Positions 35,575-47,800 are shown, numbered from the stretch's first letter. The stretch: DNA of 64,000 bases from Moniliophthora roreri (GCA_001466705.2 LATX02000222.1:248001-312000), one strand, 5' to 3'. Notes: generated by a model from the sequence alone, not told the origin. A program made the numbers and translations.

Positions 35575-37236
35575 TCAGTCATGTTGACGAGGTAGGAACC
35601 AATAGGAAGCCGACGTGTGTGAAGACAGATTTTCAAAAGCCACTTCATTGAGGTGTCGGCGCTGTACAGAATGGAAGATTTGTTCGATGCGGCAACGTGA
35701 AAGGATACTCACGGTCCACACTCTTTTATCACTCACGATCTTGTTCAGACTCGGAACATTTTTCATGAGATGTTCAGCATTTTGCTTTCCCAGCGACTGA
35801 TGATGATCCGCGCCATGAGCATTTGTATCCACAACTGTGCGAAGGGTATTGGATCTTCCTATGGCAGCGGTGAATACGATCTAGAAACCAACACATGTGA
35901 GCGCCTGAACACGCGAGACACCGTATTAAATTTCACCAGTTCTTTCAAAGGGATGGGAAGTTCTAGTCTCTCGAGCAATTCGCAGTTCGAACAGATGTGA
36001 ACTATTGAGTCCATCTCTATCCCGCAATCAAGGAATGACACCTGCTTGAGCGTCTGAGCGTAATCCTTGACGAGTTGTTCAATGAACGAGCGCCCGACAG
36101 CCTTCACTTCAGGTACCCTCATAACAAAAGACGTCAGAGCAGGAGAGGCTGATCGAAGGAGTTTCAAGATGGACGAGAGGACTATGGGTGCCGGCGAAGA
36201 TAGCGTCGAGTACCGTGTATCGAGACCCAGGTGTCTGAGGTTACTGAGTTCCGGGACGAAAGCGTCGGATGTATTTGAAGTTTCCTATCCCTGTAGATTA
36301 AGTTATATCTCGCTAACAGTGAAGATATTCACTCACCGTTGTGCTGAACGAAAGACTTTCAAGATGGGGTGTGTGTGAGGCCAAGCGTAGAATTGTATGA
36401 TGATCCACCTTGGGACAGCCAACAACATGTAACCCAATGAGACCCGGAAGTTTACGCAACATTTGCTCGAGAATCAACTCATTGAGGTCGCTGGACATCT
36501 GAATCACGAAAGATGAGCGAACGGTGATAGGTGAAAGAAACGCAGAGCTCACATAGATTACCAGGTTTGTGAGCGTAGGACTAAGATTAGGTGCCCATTT
36601 CGGCAGCATATCTATCACATTCCAAGACGCGGAATCGAGCGCAAGGCTTTGAAGACTCTTTATCGCGGATAGCATTTCGGCTTGCAAAGTCGTGAGTGTT
36701 GCATGAACCCGTAGTTCCTGAAGCCTCTCCTTGCCTTGAAGGGCTTTGAGAAACATTGGTAGAATAGGTTTTACACACTTGAAAGAAAGCAAGTTCGTGC
36801 ACATGTTCATCGCTGCCGTGCATTGGGAGAGAAAAATTGAATGGAATTGAGTGGCTTCTATCTTTAGTTTCGGCACGACCCTAATCTCTATCAGAGAGAA
36901 GACGGCCCGTTAGAGTAGGTAAACAAAAACCATCGAAACAACCACGCACCGATGTGTTTAACATGAGTTGCAAGCCAGGGGTGTGCCATTATCACGCAAA
37001 ATGGTGTCATGACCTACTATCCATGAGAGCTGTACCAATTCTATGAAACGAGTAAAACATACTCGAGGGTACCTCTTCGCGTGCTTGGAACTGTAAATAA
37101 TATTGCCATATAGTCGCGGAATGGCACCGACAAAGAACGATCGGCTCACGAGAGCCGTAGAGGGTAGGTCTTGTTGAGGAAGATGGCAGAATATGAGGTC
37201 AAGGACATCGAGATTGAGATTATCGGCAGTGACCAT
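35575..37236 (-). CDS. F-box protein with leucine-rich repeat-like C-terminus
   Basis: Substrate adaptor type for SCF ubiquitin ligases. The start at 37236 (MVTADNLNLDVLDLIFCHLP) begins directly in an F-box (LVSRSFFVGAIPRLY), a pattern common to large F-box families of mushrooms. Introns at about 37012-37066 and 36892-36948 restore the frame through VMTPFCVIMAHPWLATHVKHIEIRVVPKLKIE. Downstream exons hold irregular leucine-rich units: LQELRVHATLTTLQAEMLSAIKSL, LTNLVIYVSS, LPGLIGLHVVGCPKVDHHTILRLA, ALTSFVMRVPEV, TLKQVSFLDCGI and LLERLELPIPLKEL. The last exon, after an intron at about 35656-35712, ends SASYWFLPRQHD. The target is unknown. Confidence 0.75.
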
Positions 37237-37382
37237 GGTGGAGAGTGACAAAGTCGCGTTTGACCGTGCGGAGCGCGTGACCAGCACTTGCAGGGCCCGA
37301 GTTTGCCACTGATTCTGGTTTTCGAGAACAAACCCAAGGGATAGAGCGCTACCATTGTAGTGATACGTTATACATTACACAT

Positions 37383-39892
37383 TTACTTCTCGTTGGTAGT
37401 AGTAGAAGATGCGGTGAGATCTATCATAGAAACATCCGAGGCTTCTCTCGATTTCTCTGAAAACATCGTCGCAGTCCTTCCGAGTTCCTTACTTTTCTTC
37501 GACTCCTCCTGCGTCAACGCTTGGGATGCCTCATAGTTCTGTGCCGGCTCTGGACCTAATGAAGCCAAAAGTTTTTGATTGTGACTCTTGACAGTTTCCT
37601 AGTAGATTCCCGATCAACACCGCTTCAAGAACCCGAGCAACAGTCCTTGATACTTACGACTAATTCCCGGGGCCACGGGAGTGGGTCACTGAGTTGATCA
37701 ATCGGGATACTTCTGCTGTAGATTAGCATATAAGGCCCAGCTCTCAGGTGGAGACCTGTCGGATCCATAAGTACGTCCGCTTCTGTGGCCTGAGGGTCAT
37801 TTTAATATCAATCTTAAGTTGTTAATCAAGTTGACCAAAGAGTGGACGCGCACCTCGGTTACTGTATGATCTACGGTCTTCCACCATGTCCCATCCCGGT
37901 CCTGGACATACGAGTATAATTGCTTCCTGCCCGATACACCGGTGTGCATGAGAACTGCGCGCAGATCATACTAAGGATGAACAGCGAGTCAATGAGTACG
38001 AAGCAGAGATCATGAATGATGGGCTCACCTGATGCTTTTGGAGTTCATGACAGTCGAAGATACTCCGATACTCATTCTGGAGCTGTTCTATCTCTTTGTT
38101 GATATCTAGGCAGAATATAAGTCAGAATCTCGAAGAGTTGCTCGAACTCACTTTCAACCACCGCTTCTAAATTGGTTAGAGTTTTGCGCAATTTCTCTGC
38201 TGTACTAGTAAGGGATTCCTGACGTGCAGGATCATCTCCAACGCGAGCTACGTTTTCGTAGTAGTATAGACTGTTCCCCAGGTCCTTGATTATATCTTTG
38301 TTCTGTCAATTGATTAATAATTGTCGGACAGGTTAGCAACGAAACTTACGTTGAAGGTAGTGAGGCTGTTCTTCTGTTGCTGGAGTTGAGACACCTTCTC
38401 CCTTATCTCACTTTGTCGTATCCGCTTGTTGTGGACCAACTCAAAATTCTCCAGGAGAAATTGATCCAGGTATAGAGATTTGGGGAACGAAAAACTTTCT
38501 AGTGAGGCCAAAGACTTGTTTGCATCGCGGTCTTGATTCAACTGGAACACGACGATTTCGGAAGGCTCTTGTATTCCCTCATGAATAGAAGATCCATCAG
38601 TCTTATACTGGTTCAGCATAGCAGACAGACGAGCAATAAGTTCATTCGGACAGGATTCGCTTCGTCCTATGGAGAGGGGAACAGTTGCAAGGGGTTTGGT
38701 CTCTTGCTCGAGGTGAGCCCGTCCGTTAACGAGTTCCAAACGCCCAGCCAAAAAATTGATGAGTCGTCCACGGCTAAAGACCACTTAGCTGCTCATAGGC
38801 TTTTTTAGAAAACACAACTTACCTTGGATCCCTCGGTGGTATACGATTTTCAATCAATGTCGCGAGCCGTCCAAGAAACGCTGAGAGGAAGATAAGCAAA
38901 TTGCGGTGTTGTAGATCAATGGCCAACCTGCGGAGATTTCGCTAAGTGGCTGGTTGGCATCGTTCGGGATTGCATTTAGTCTTTCGAATACGTTGTTATC
39001 ACAGAGGGTAGAAAGTGCAACAAGGTCTAGATGGCAATAAAAATCGGCCAAACAATCCACGGCAGCATCTACAGCGGGTTTCAGCTCATTAAAAAAATCA
39101 CCGAGTATTGATCTCGATCGCACCTTCCTTGGTCTTCTGGGCTTGTGGACGGGCTCTATATTGTGAAACCCGCTCACGCAGCTGCGGCACATGAAACAAA
39201 GCTTGTATAACCTGCCAGCTCATTTAGTGCTTGTTCACGGTAAAAGGAGTGTGTGCTTATACCAATGCAGCATACACATATCCTGCCAGATCAGGGCGAA
39301 TGGAAACGGGCCTTGGAAGCAGAGATGTTGAATATGAACATCATAATGTATCAATACGTGAATACCAACCGACCATCCTGCCGCACCATATCCGAGAGTT
39401 CCAGAGATTCACTTTCTTCTGGAATAGCCAAACTAGCTTCAATCGCTTGCTTTAAGTTTTCGTCCTCATTGGATAACTGTTGCTGCGTCTGGATACTGTC
39501 GTTAGCAATTGAACTCCAAAGCACAGTATGACACGCACATTCGTCGGTACAACAGCCCAATTTGGATCCGGGGCTCTGTTGCTGGGGCCAAACTTGGTCT
39601 CCGGCATATCCGTTTCCATCGACATCTGTAAAGCTCTCGACATCTCTTCATCCTGGTCATCTCCGGTAAGGTCTATCACTGTATTCGGTGGTGCACTAGA
39701 TACACGTTGAGGAGTCGGTTCTTCTACACCTCGGTCGCCAGCAAGCATTGCATCTGCCGCCCTATCGACATTGCCGTTGAATTTCCGTAACACACGAAGT
39801 GCAATAACATCATCAAGCTTTCCACCCATCATGGCGGAGAGCATCCCTACAGACTCGTTCTCGGAGGCGGTTGGGGGTGCCATTTGAGTCAT
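37383..39892 (-). CDS. USP25/USP28-like protein lacking catalytic Cys and His (predicted pseudo-deubiquitinase)
   Basis: N-terminus: UBA-like helices (LDDVIALRVLRKFNGNVDRAADAML), a SUMO-interaction-like VIDLTGDD, then ubiquitin-interacting motifs DEEMSRALQMSME and EDENLKQAIEASLA. This order is as in animal USP25/28. After introns comes a USP fold. The Cys-box equivalent reads DLAGYVYAALVIQALFHVPQL, aligning with GNTCWFSAVIQSLF of USP25, so Val stands where the catalytic Cys should be. The His-box equivalent reads YDLRAVLMHTGVSGRKQLYSYVQD, where active USPs have GHY. The later Asp is kept (WWKTVDHTV), and the fold end GPYMLIYSR is intact. Many introns keep the frame, and the two replacements lie within conserved sequence, so this looks like a living gene for a non-catalytic ubiquitin reader. 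The protein ends with a charged tail. Confidence 0.78.
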
Positions 39893-39972
39893 CTTGTCCC
39901 AAGTCTGATGGGCGTCGCGATAAATGAGGGTGAAAGAATGAAAAGAATGAAAGGATAAAAGAAATCCTCCCA

Positions 39973-39986
39973 GTGACGCGCGTCAC
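39973..39986. promoter_or_regulatory. Perfect 14-base palindrome upstream of the USP25/28-like gene
   Basis: GTGACGCGCGTCAC is its own reverse complement and lies 81 bases before the ATG at 39892. Such a site could bind a dimeric regulator. No known factor is claimed. Confidence 0.45.
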
Positions 39987-40303
39987 GCCTTTCCTATCTA
40001 TTCATCTATCTCGGTGCCGTCTTGAACTTGATGGCTTATAGGACTGAAAAGGCATTCTAAATTTCTGTATTGATCATACATGCAAACCTTCTTATGGGAG
40101 TAAGAGTTCAATCCCTCTGGAACAGACTCCCCGGGAATTTACGGTTACGGTAGGATACCAGAGAATATCTTGTATTCTAGGAGCGCCCACACTAGAAACA
40201 AAGTACATACTTAGAGCGAGACAAGCTGAATACGCGCCCTACAGATTTCCTCCCCTTCATTTTGCATAACCAAGTTCTCGGCAGACCCATCCTTGTTTTG
40301 CTG

Positions 40304-40638
40304 ATGGCGAAGGGTGACAATTTCTGGTCCAGCTTTGCGAGAACTCGTAGGGCTTCATCAATGAGGTCTCCAGAATGTTGGATGTAGCTGCAGCGGTATA
40401 GGACTGAGGTACCCTAGTGACCGCGAGCAAGGAAGAGATGTGGGAATTCCAACGGCGTGAGATGCGGAAATCACTCGAGGGAATGACTAGAGTAATTCGT
40501 GGATTGGAAAGAAAACTGTCTGTAAGTACAGGTCTATAGCTAGTGCTTATACTACAGGATGTTTATGAATACAAGCGAATAGAAATAACACATGAAAAGC
40601 TACGAGAGCTTGGGTATTTAACGGTGCAAGAAGAATAA
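40304..40638 (+). CDS. Possible small coiled-coil protein gene or remnant
   Basis: An open stretch to 40521 reads VTASKEEMWEFQRREMRKSL followed by EGMTRVIRGLERKLS. A GTAAGT...CTACAG interval of 36 bases then joins, in frame, DVYEYKRIEITHEKLRELGY and LTVQEE before a stop at 40636. The composition is strongly coiled-coil-like. An ATG at 40304 begins MAKGDNFWSSFARTRRASSM, but no junction was found that links it in frame to the later exons, and the 36-base intron is shorter than the local norm. The minus strand is also open over 40200-40400. It may be a small real gene, a decayed one, or chance. Confidence 0.28.
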
Positions 40639-40952
40639 ACAAGAGAAATGAGATGTCCGAAGAATACGGTCTTGGCGCCATTGCAGCTCATGGGGTGTGC
40701 AAAGAGCTGCATGAAACTAAGACGGGTGGAAAGCGAAATATGGGGCTACGGCGGCGCCTCGCCGTGCAGTCAACCTGCAAACTCTTTGCGCATCTCAGGT
40801 CAAAAATTGAAGGGGTAGGCAAGCTCAAGGACTGAGTCTGAACCACAGGTCCGATGAACGGGTTGTCCGCTACAGACCTACAGACTTATTCCAGGATGTA
40901 AATGCGATCCTGTGCTTACTGAGATACCAGGGAAAGAATACGAGGAGACACT
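40639..40952. other. Intergenic region downstream of the OBAP gene
   Basis: About 310 bases; a weak 60-codon frame at 40653-40835 has no features. Nothing else seen. Confidence 0.45.
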
Positions 40953-41783
40953 CTACTGACCCTTCAGCGTCAACTCGAGATGCGAGCCTTTCTCATCAGC
41001 GCCTTCAACGATTTGATACGTTTTGTCCAGGTGCCTTGCACGGTACTCCGCCTTCGACTTGACGTTTATACCAGTCTTCTGTTCATGATTCTTAACTACC
41101 TCTGGACTCAAATCTTCGGGCTTATTCGCAGCCTTCATGAGACTCGGTAGACCAAGTGGTAGCGTGCTAAGAATCCGATACATTCGTAAGAACATAGACC
41201 AAAGATAGTAGAGAGAGAATGACACGAACTCTCTGCGGTCAATTTGCCAAAAATGCCATGTCTTGCCATAGGTAGTGTGCAAGTCCTTCAAAGCAGGCAT
41301 CTCGAGAGCATCATCTATGCCAGATGGTATTCCTGCTTTTGCTATCATTGTCAAAAGGCCTATACATTGCATGTGGATCAGATCAATCGCCGCGAAGAAA
41401 AGGTAAAGTCACTCACCCGACTCAACCTCGTACTTATGACTATGCCAGAGTCTTCTCTCTTCCTTATCCAGCGTGCGATAAATTTTTTCCGTGATAATGT
41501 ATTCCACCTCAATCAATCTCGCTCCAGGTTCATTCGAGTCGAATATGATGCATTGGTGAAGGTCGGAACTAATGTTGTGAGTGCAGTAATGATACGCCGG
41601 AACAACGCGAGATGGGTCGTGAGCATATGGATGAACGGCACATAATGCCTGCTTGATGTTGGATATGGGCTTGAATGAGAATGCAGGCTGTTGAGCAAGG
41701 TCGAAAGCCTTGTCACCGGCAGAAAGTGGTTCACCGGCAACCTTGGCGGTGGGATCGTGAGGTAAGTGGGTTTCCTGGTTCAT
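40953..41783 (-). CDS. Oil body-associated protein-like (OBAP, DUF1264)
   Basis: Family found on oil bodies in plants and widely in fungi and bacteria; biochemical role poorly known. Conserved blocks: SNIKQALCAVHPYAHDPSR, AYHYCTHNISSDLHQCIIFD, ARLIEVEYIITEKIYRTLDKEE and LWHSHKYEVESG. After an intron (about 41364-41418) come LLTMIAKAG and TYGKTWHFWQIDRREF. A second intron (about 41168-41223) leads to VTLPLGLPSLM. The tail about 41070-40953 is charged. The start at 41783 (MNQETHLPHDPTAK) is chosen because the frame further upstream runs into a TTTCAG acceptor at about 41833, which suggests a non-coding or separate leader exon. Family assignment is strong. Confidence 0.85.
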
Positions 41784-41993
41784 TGTAAGTATCGAGGAAA
41801 CTTCCTTCCAGTCCGTAGATTCCTTATATCCCTGAAATAAAAGCAAACAGGTCATAGATGATGCACATTGTTACATCTGACGATAGGTATCTCAACGCTT
41901 CAGTGACGATAGATACACGTCGATATTCGAAGAAATCCACATTCATATTATGATCATCCGCGAAATACAATGTAAATCTGGTATACAAATCTC

Positions 41994-43447
41994 TTAACCA
42001 ACCACGGGCATATCTTCTACATCGTTGGGGTCATCGCCCTCTTCTTCCACTTCTTCCTCCTCGTCCTCGTCCTCATTTTCACCTTCCTCTTCCTCGCTAC
42101 TTTCGCTTTCGTTAAATGTCAGTGAGATGTACTCATCGCCCAACTGGGCATCATCAGCTGTCAAATGATGTATGCTAGATTCACCTTCAGTCCCCGCAGA
42201 AGAGCTAGAGGCCGAAAGAGCAGAACTGGACGTAGAGTTTGCAGCTGAATCCGCGGGCTTCCTGTTGCGATTGGCCCGAATGACGTGTGGGAGTTTGCAT
42301 CCTTTGGTGGAACAGGTCCCCTTCTCTGCAAAGTCTGGACACTCCCTAACATGCTGGTGCTCGCAGTCCAGACCCTTCTCGCAGTAACCTAGAACAGCAA
42401 AATCACGACAGACGCCATGACGGGCTCCAACGTTAACATGCGGGAAATGGCAATTCGGTCGAGCACAGCGGCCTTTGTTGAGGAAGTGAGAGCAGAGGGG
42501 TGTACGTTCCGGGGTAGGGTCGTGTGAAAGATTGCATGTGTCCGCGGTGTTGGGGCAGTTGTCTTGTAAGAATTTCCAGCAAATTGCGATCTTCGTGGGG
42601 TCATGCTGATACATGCATGTGAGGCCATGAGAGCAAGAACCTGATAATGACAAAAAGAAAAGAAGAGGGGAATGGTGAATACGGTTCAGAGTCTTCTTCT
42701 CTGGTTTGGTACCGTGCCGAGGCGATGATTGCGCACCTGTTGTCGAAAAGCGTGGGCATTGTTTATTCATTGACTTCATCCGTTTCATTGTTCGGCGAGC
42801 TCTGTCAGAGATAATCAGATCAAACGTCTCGCCCAAATCCACTGATCGGACGGACTGATAAGGTCTGCGATTGTTTGTCAGAGTCATATTGCGACCGGTA
42901 GCTCGACCACGGCGCCCCCGTGAGGATTGAGGTTTATAGGCCCGGCTGCTTGCAATTAAATGACCAGACTTTCTTTCAAAATGGGCTTGTGTTGAGGCGG
43001 CTGATGGCGGTTCGCTCGATGTAGAAGGCGGTTTCGGAACTGGAAAATCAAGGTAGCCACCTTATTGTTAGGTATTCGACAAGGATCAAAAGTCACTTAC
43101 GGTCTTTTCTCACAAGAGAACTACGCGAAGATGAAAAAGCGACCCCGCCTAGTATCACTTCCTTGGGTCCATACGACGGTTGAGACGATGCACGCTGTAA
43201 TGTGGAGGGTCCTGGGACTGCTGCTGGGACTGGTCGGATATACTTGTTATTTGGCTTATAATTGGGGTTGGTGTATGTATTCCTTCGGTATGGGTATGCT
43301 GGCGCCGGCTGGGTCGAAATATCGCTAGATTTGTGCTTGTTAATAGATGCTATGAGCGGTAATCAGCTACACTTCTTCTCCAAATCGTCTCAAAAGCAAA
43401 CCTTGAAGCTTTGCTATCTCACCCTTGAGCTGTGCTTCTGATGCCAT
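41994..43447 (-). CDS. Five-finger CCCH zinc-finger protein, ZC3H3/Red5-like
   Basis: Predicted nuclear RNA-binding protein; ZC3H3/Red5 proteins work in mRNA export, polyadenylation and meiotic transcript decay. The start at 43447 gives MASEAQLKGEIAKLQ, a short coiled-coil. Then come a proline/tyrosine-rich exon (about 43093-43352) and a basic segment with SRGRRGRATGRNMTLTNNRR. Finger 1 spans an intron (about 42640-42737): CPRFSTTG|SCSHGLTCMYQH. Fingers 2-5 are CWKFLQDNC..CNLSH, CSHFLNKGRCARPNCHFPH, CRDFAVLGYCEKGLDCEHQH and CPDFAEKGTCSTKGCKLPH. The C-terminus is Ser-rich, then a nearly pure acidic tract (about 42010-42110). Five CCCH fingers in a row also occur in CPSF30/Yth1, but the arginine-rich lead-in and acidic tail fit ZC3H3 better. 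Confidence 0.85.
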
Positions 43448-43765
43448 GGTTGATGGTGGTGGTTGGAGAACAAGAACAGCGGGCCACGTGGGTCGCTGAC
43501 ATGAGTCCCATGATGATGCAGAAAAGGCCATCTGTACAAGTTTTATACTCAGCGTTACTCAGCGCGCAGCTTGACACAGGAATTTGATGTCTTCATTTTT
43601 TGTACTGAATGCTGGCGAAAATTCCTGGAACACTGAAGCCTATCGAGCATCGAGCGCCCTGATGATGACAGATTCTTGGCTACCCTGTCCCTGACAACAC
43701 TTGGTCACCATCTTCCTTTGGGTCTCCATAGCAAAAGTTAGTTATGCAGGAGGCCGTTTAAAAAG
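43448..43765. other. Intergenic region with a CCACGTGG site
   Basis: About 320 bases between the CCCH gene start and the SDR pseudogene. An E-box palindrome CCACGTGG at about 43484-43491 lies close upstream of the CCCH gene. No gene. Confidence 0.45.
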
Positions 43766-44622
43766 GTGCACCAGGTGGTGTTTATCGCCGGGTGCTCAGT
43801 TGGGGAGTATTGGCGCCGCTGTGAGTTTACAATCTTCGCGTTTCCACTAGTAGCTCTAACTTCTCTGTGGCAGAGCAAAAACCCCAGCAGAGCGGAATGT
43901 ATCATCTTCGCAAGCAGCAGGTCACTCAAGTCGATGGAAGGTATTCATCCCAATATCATGAAGCTCGAAGTGGATGTGACCAGTGACGAGTCTGCCAAAA
44001 ATGCAACGACTATATGTGGTCGCCTCGATATCCTAATTTCCAACGCAGGATTTCTAGGCATAGGTAAGTCAGAAGACACGGTGCTTCGTGGTGTAGCGAG
44101 GATGACGCTGTACTATGGACACAGTCTATTATGGTCTCATTCGTCTCGTGAACGAAACTACCACGCATGGCCAAACGCTGGTCTCGTTGTCGCCATTGGA
44201 TCTATTCTTGGGGAATTGGGAACACTATTCACTGGCTTTTACAATACGAGTAAGGCTGTCGCGCATGCCTACACCGAGATACCTGCAATGGAATGCACGC
44301 CGTGTTTATGTCACGTTGGTCCCGCCGATCAACATTGCAAATGTATGTATTGGACTAACTCTCTTCCGTCGGTATCACTCATTTTCACTCATAGTATGCA
44401 AGATACGACATGCCCTATACCTCAGTGTACCAGGACTATTAAAAGTAGATTGATTTTGTCATGTTTATGGAGTGATGCCTACCGCGGAGTTTGCTCGACA
44501 ACTAGCCGACAAAGTTTTAGCACCCCCACCCGTCAAGTATTCCACGACAGGAGAAATGACCTGGTCATGGCATTTTTCAGGTGGCTTCTTCGGATAACGG
44601 TTTTGGAATGGTCTTTCTAAAC
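43766..44622 (+). pseudogene. Decayed short-chain dehydrogenase (AYR1-like acyl-DHAP reductase family)
   Basis: Family blocks are all present in order but in different frames. VVFIAGCSVG (about 43772-43803) starts from GTG, not ATG, and the continuing SIGAA is one base out of frame. After a normal-looking intron (about 43819-43871) come IIFASSRSLKSMEGIHPNIMKLEVDVTSDES and GRLDILISNAGFLGIG. VYYGLIRLVNET is in another frame (about 44118-44155). LVVAIGSILGELGTLFTGFYNTSKAVAHAYTEI returns to the first. RVYVTLVPPINIAN is shifted again, and AEFARQLADKVLAPPPV near 44480 is followed by a stop. At least four disruptions plus a missing start make a working enzyme very unlikely. The usual YxxSK is still recognisable as YNTSK. 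Confidence 0.8.
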
Positions 44623-44874
44623 CTCCGAAGACCGGATAAATATGTATCTTACATTGCAATTCTCAATAGCATTGTAGCATTCCTGTCTTCAAACCATGTG
44701 TAGCGAAAAGAAAATTACCGTCCATTGGGTTCACTGGCAGCCGTTCTACTGTAGGGGTATGAAAAGGGGCGCAGCGCCCAAGCTAGAGCGACGAACGCCA
44801 GAGAAATACACTAATCGAATACAAGTACGATAAGACTCCAATGTACGAATAGCAAACTCAAAGCAAACTCGATC
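44623..44874. other. Short intergenic region
   Basis: About 250 bases of 3' flank between the pseudogene and SEC1; nothing else seen. Confidence 0.4.
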
Positions 44875-47800
44875 TCAGAACCTGCTAAACAACCCCTTCT
44901 TTTTCTTCTTTTCCTCCTTGAGCGATGGTGTCGTGGACGTTGAGGAACTATAGGAATCAGCGTGCTCCATACGCGGCGCTTTGAAAGAGTTCAAGGAAAT
45001 TGTGCTCTTTTGTGAAGCCGGCGGTGCTTTTGGCTGAGGACGTGGACCATCTTTAGTATAGTATCTGTCGTCATAAAACTCTTGGAATGGTCGCTGTCCA
45101 CGGAACTCGCGTAAACCATTGGGAGTAACCCTGGATCCTACACCAGCCAAAGTGAGCACCTTCAGGTCGTCGACGAAATGACGAGGTGTCAGGGTGTGTG
45201 ATGAACCTAGGTCAAAAAGGTTATCAAAGCTGAGCGCATGTTAATAATGAACGAAACGGAATCACCGATATAAATGTCTTTACTAAGAGCATTCGATAGC
45301 TGATACGCCTCCCGGATTTCAGAATAAGTCATACCACCTGCAACGAACACTAACAGTCTTGGACGCTGTTCGGTATTTGCACCCGGTCGAGCTGCTCGAT
45401 GCCACGCAGGTTTCTGGCTACGTAGGGATGTCGGCTGTGCCGGAGCAGCACGTAAACTTGCAGCTGAAGGAGTAGCTGAAGGAGCCTCTTTTACATATGG
45501 GAACAAAGCGGTATCCAGCTTGCCTGCTGCGTGATCCTATTGCATGAATCAGCAAGGTTACAGCTGGAGATGACGTCGCAAACCAACCTCAATCACCGTC
45601 TTGAGAAGAGGCTTGTACCGAGAAAGTTCGTAATCATCGTCAGCGGGTTTCTGCTTCAACTTTTTCTTCATATCTTTGTCACCAGAAGTCTGCAAGTCAA
45701 CGGTATCGGCATGAATCTCTAGAACAAATGGAGCATACATACCCTTGATATACGAACACCAAACTGCGTCAACGCATTCACAGCATCCTGTTCCGCCAGA
45801 GACAGACGAGCATGCTGGTACAATCTTCGACGATCCTCATCTGGCACACCTTCCCTGTATTGGATGTACAAGGCGACCATACGGACTTTGTTCACATTTC
45901 TGGATAGATCCGTCATGTTCATGCTCAAAAAGACGCCGTCAGGACGACTTACATGACGTCTCTACTGTCTAAGAGGGGAACCATCTCTTCTACCAGATGT
46001 TTCGGTGACTTGCCCTCGGCTGTGACACCCGTAGCGCAGTTCTATCAGAGAAGGCATGGATGAATGAACGAACAAGCTGAACGGCAGATATGGGATAAAT
46101 ACCTGCTCAACGTTCGCAACCAGAGGAAGCTTCTCCTTTTCGAAAATTCCCATGCACTCTTGTGCCATGCTAAGATGAAGAGAGAACTGTCATTGCGTCA
46201 ATACAATCGCCGAACCGAAGCTAGGACATGACTGACGTTTTCTCGTTGCTCCTGGTACTGAGGAAGATTAGCCAGCATTTCCTTCATATCGTTCAAGTTC
46301 GCAGCTCCATCTCTACTAAGGAGGTTAGTATCCAGAGCAACAAAACTTTCAAGTATACACGCACCCTTTGAACACGGCGTTCTCTTCCAAGAATTTGTTG
46401 AAATCTGCCATAAGCTTGTCTATTGCTTCTCGCATATGCATATGTCTGACTTCGGTCCAGACACGATCAGATTCTGAGAGTGTTGCGGTTTTGTCTTCGT
46501 ATGAGCCCAAAGATGACTGGAACTTGTACCTGGGAAAAAAGTTGAAAACAAGCGAAGACTCGCATCAGCGCAAAGTAGACCATGCACTAACGTGTATTTC
46601 GTTCCATCTTGAATGGGTAACAAGTCATTAGCCATCGCTTGGTAGGTGAATTCGTGTAGGAAGGGTGCGACCATGTCCATTGAACGATCTGTTATTATCA
46701 AGGTGGCCCGTTGACGCGACTCTTTCTGAACATTCATAATGTAAGATACGTGGTACTGAGAGATAAAAAAGAGGGAATAACTTGCCCCAAAGTCAGGATT
46801 AGATTTCTTGTGCTCTTCGAGGTTATTCTGAACCATGAACGCCAGTAATTTGGTCACATAATCACTCTCAACAGACTCGAACGCTCTGGCTTCAGCACCT
46901 CGTGCAAGGTTTGTTCGCCAGCGTCCACTTCCTTCCTGAGGTGGCGGTGGTCGGGTAGAGGCATGGGGTGTCAATGGACCTAGTGGAGGGTGATTGACTG
47001 GGACGTAGTACCGGATGTAGGGGAATTCGTTCAGGGTGATACAGACGTTGGATATCTGTGGATCAGAAACTCGAGATTGAATACATTATGGTTTTTCATC
47101 ATCGACAGGTGAGGCGCACCAATTTACTTGCAAATTGAAGATCCTCTTCAAGGCGCCCACGAGCTTGTGTATATGCATTCTCACTCCGCGGTGGACTGTA
47201 AATGCTGAAAAAGTGTTCAGGTAGATCTAGGGAAAAAGTTTGTGCTTCCGATGCTGAAACAAGGCCGTAGTGTCAAATTTTGAATGGGAGGATTTTGGAA
47301 GACAAAGCACCTCGAAAATTGAGGAAGAGTTCTTTGAGGCCGCGAAGGTACGGCTCCGCAGACGAGGCAGTGAGTCTCTGGAATAAGGGTTCCGATAGAC
47401 CTGGCCAGTTGCCCCCCACGTCAATCGCACACGACCATTCTTTCCATAGGAGTATATCCCACCTTCGATGAAGAATAGATGTGCGCCTGCATATTGTGGA
47501 CCTTCACCACCAAAGTCTCGGATAATTCGATCGACATTCTGCGATGTTGGCATGAGCAAATATAGTGCCTCGAATTCGGGTTGAGGATCTCGGTAGTTTG
47601 AAATAGATTCAATCTCTGCATGGCCGGTGTTAAGATCATAGAGAATAGGAGAAAAGCCGTTGACACGCACGAGTAACATTCTCCTCTAGAATATCAAACT
47701 GCTTCAACACAGACCCCAGTATCTTTTGCGAATGCTCATCGACGACCAAGATTTTCCATTTTCCAGGCGGGTTCACTGATCTAATAACCTCCAAGAATTC

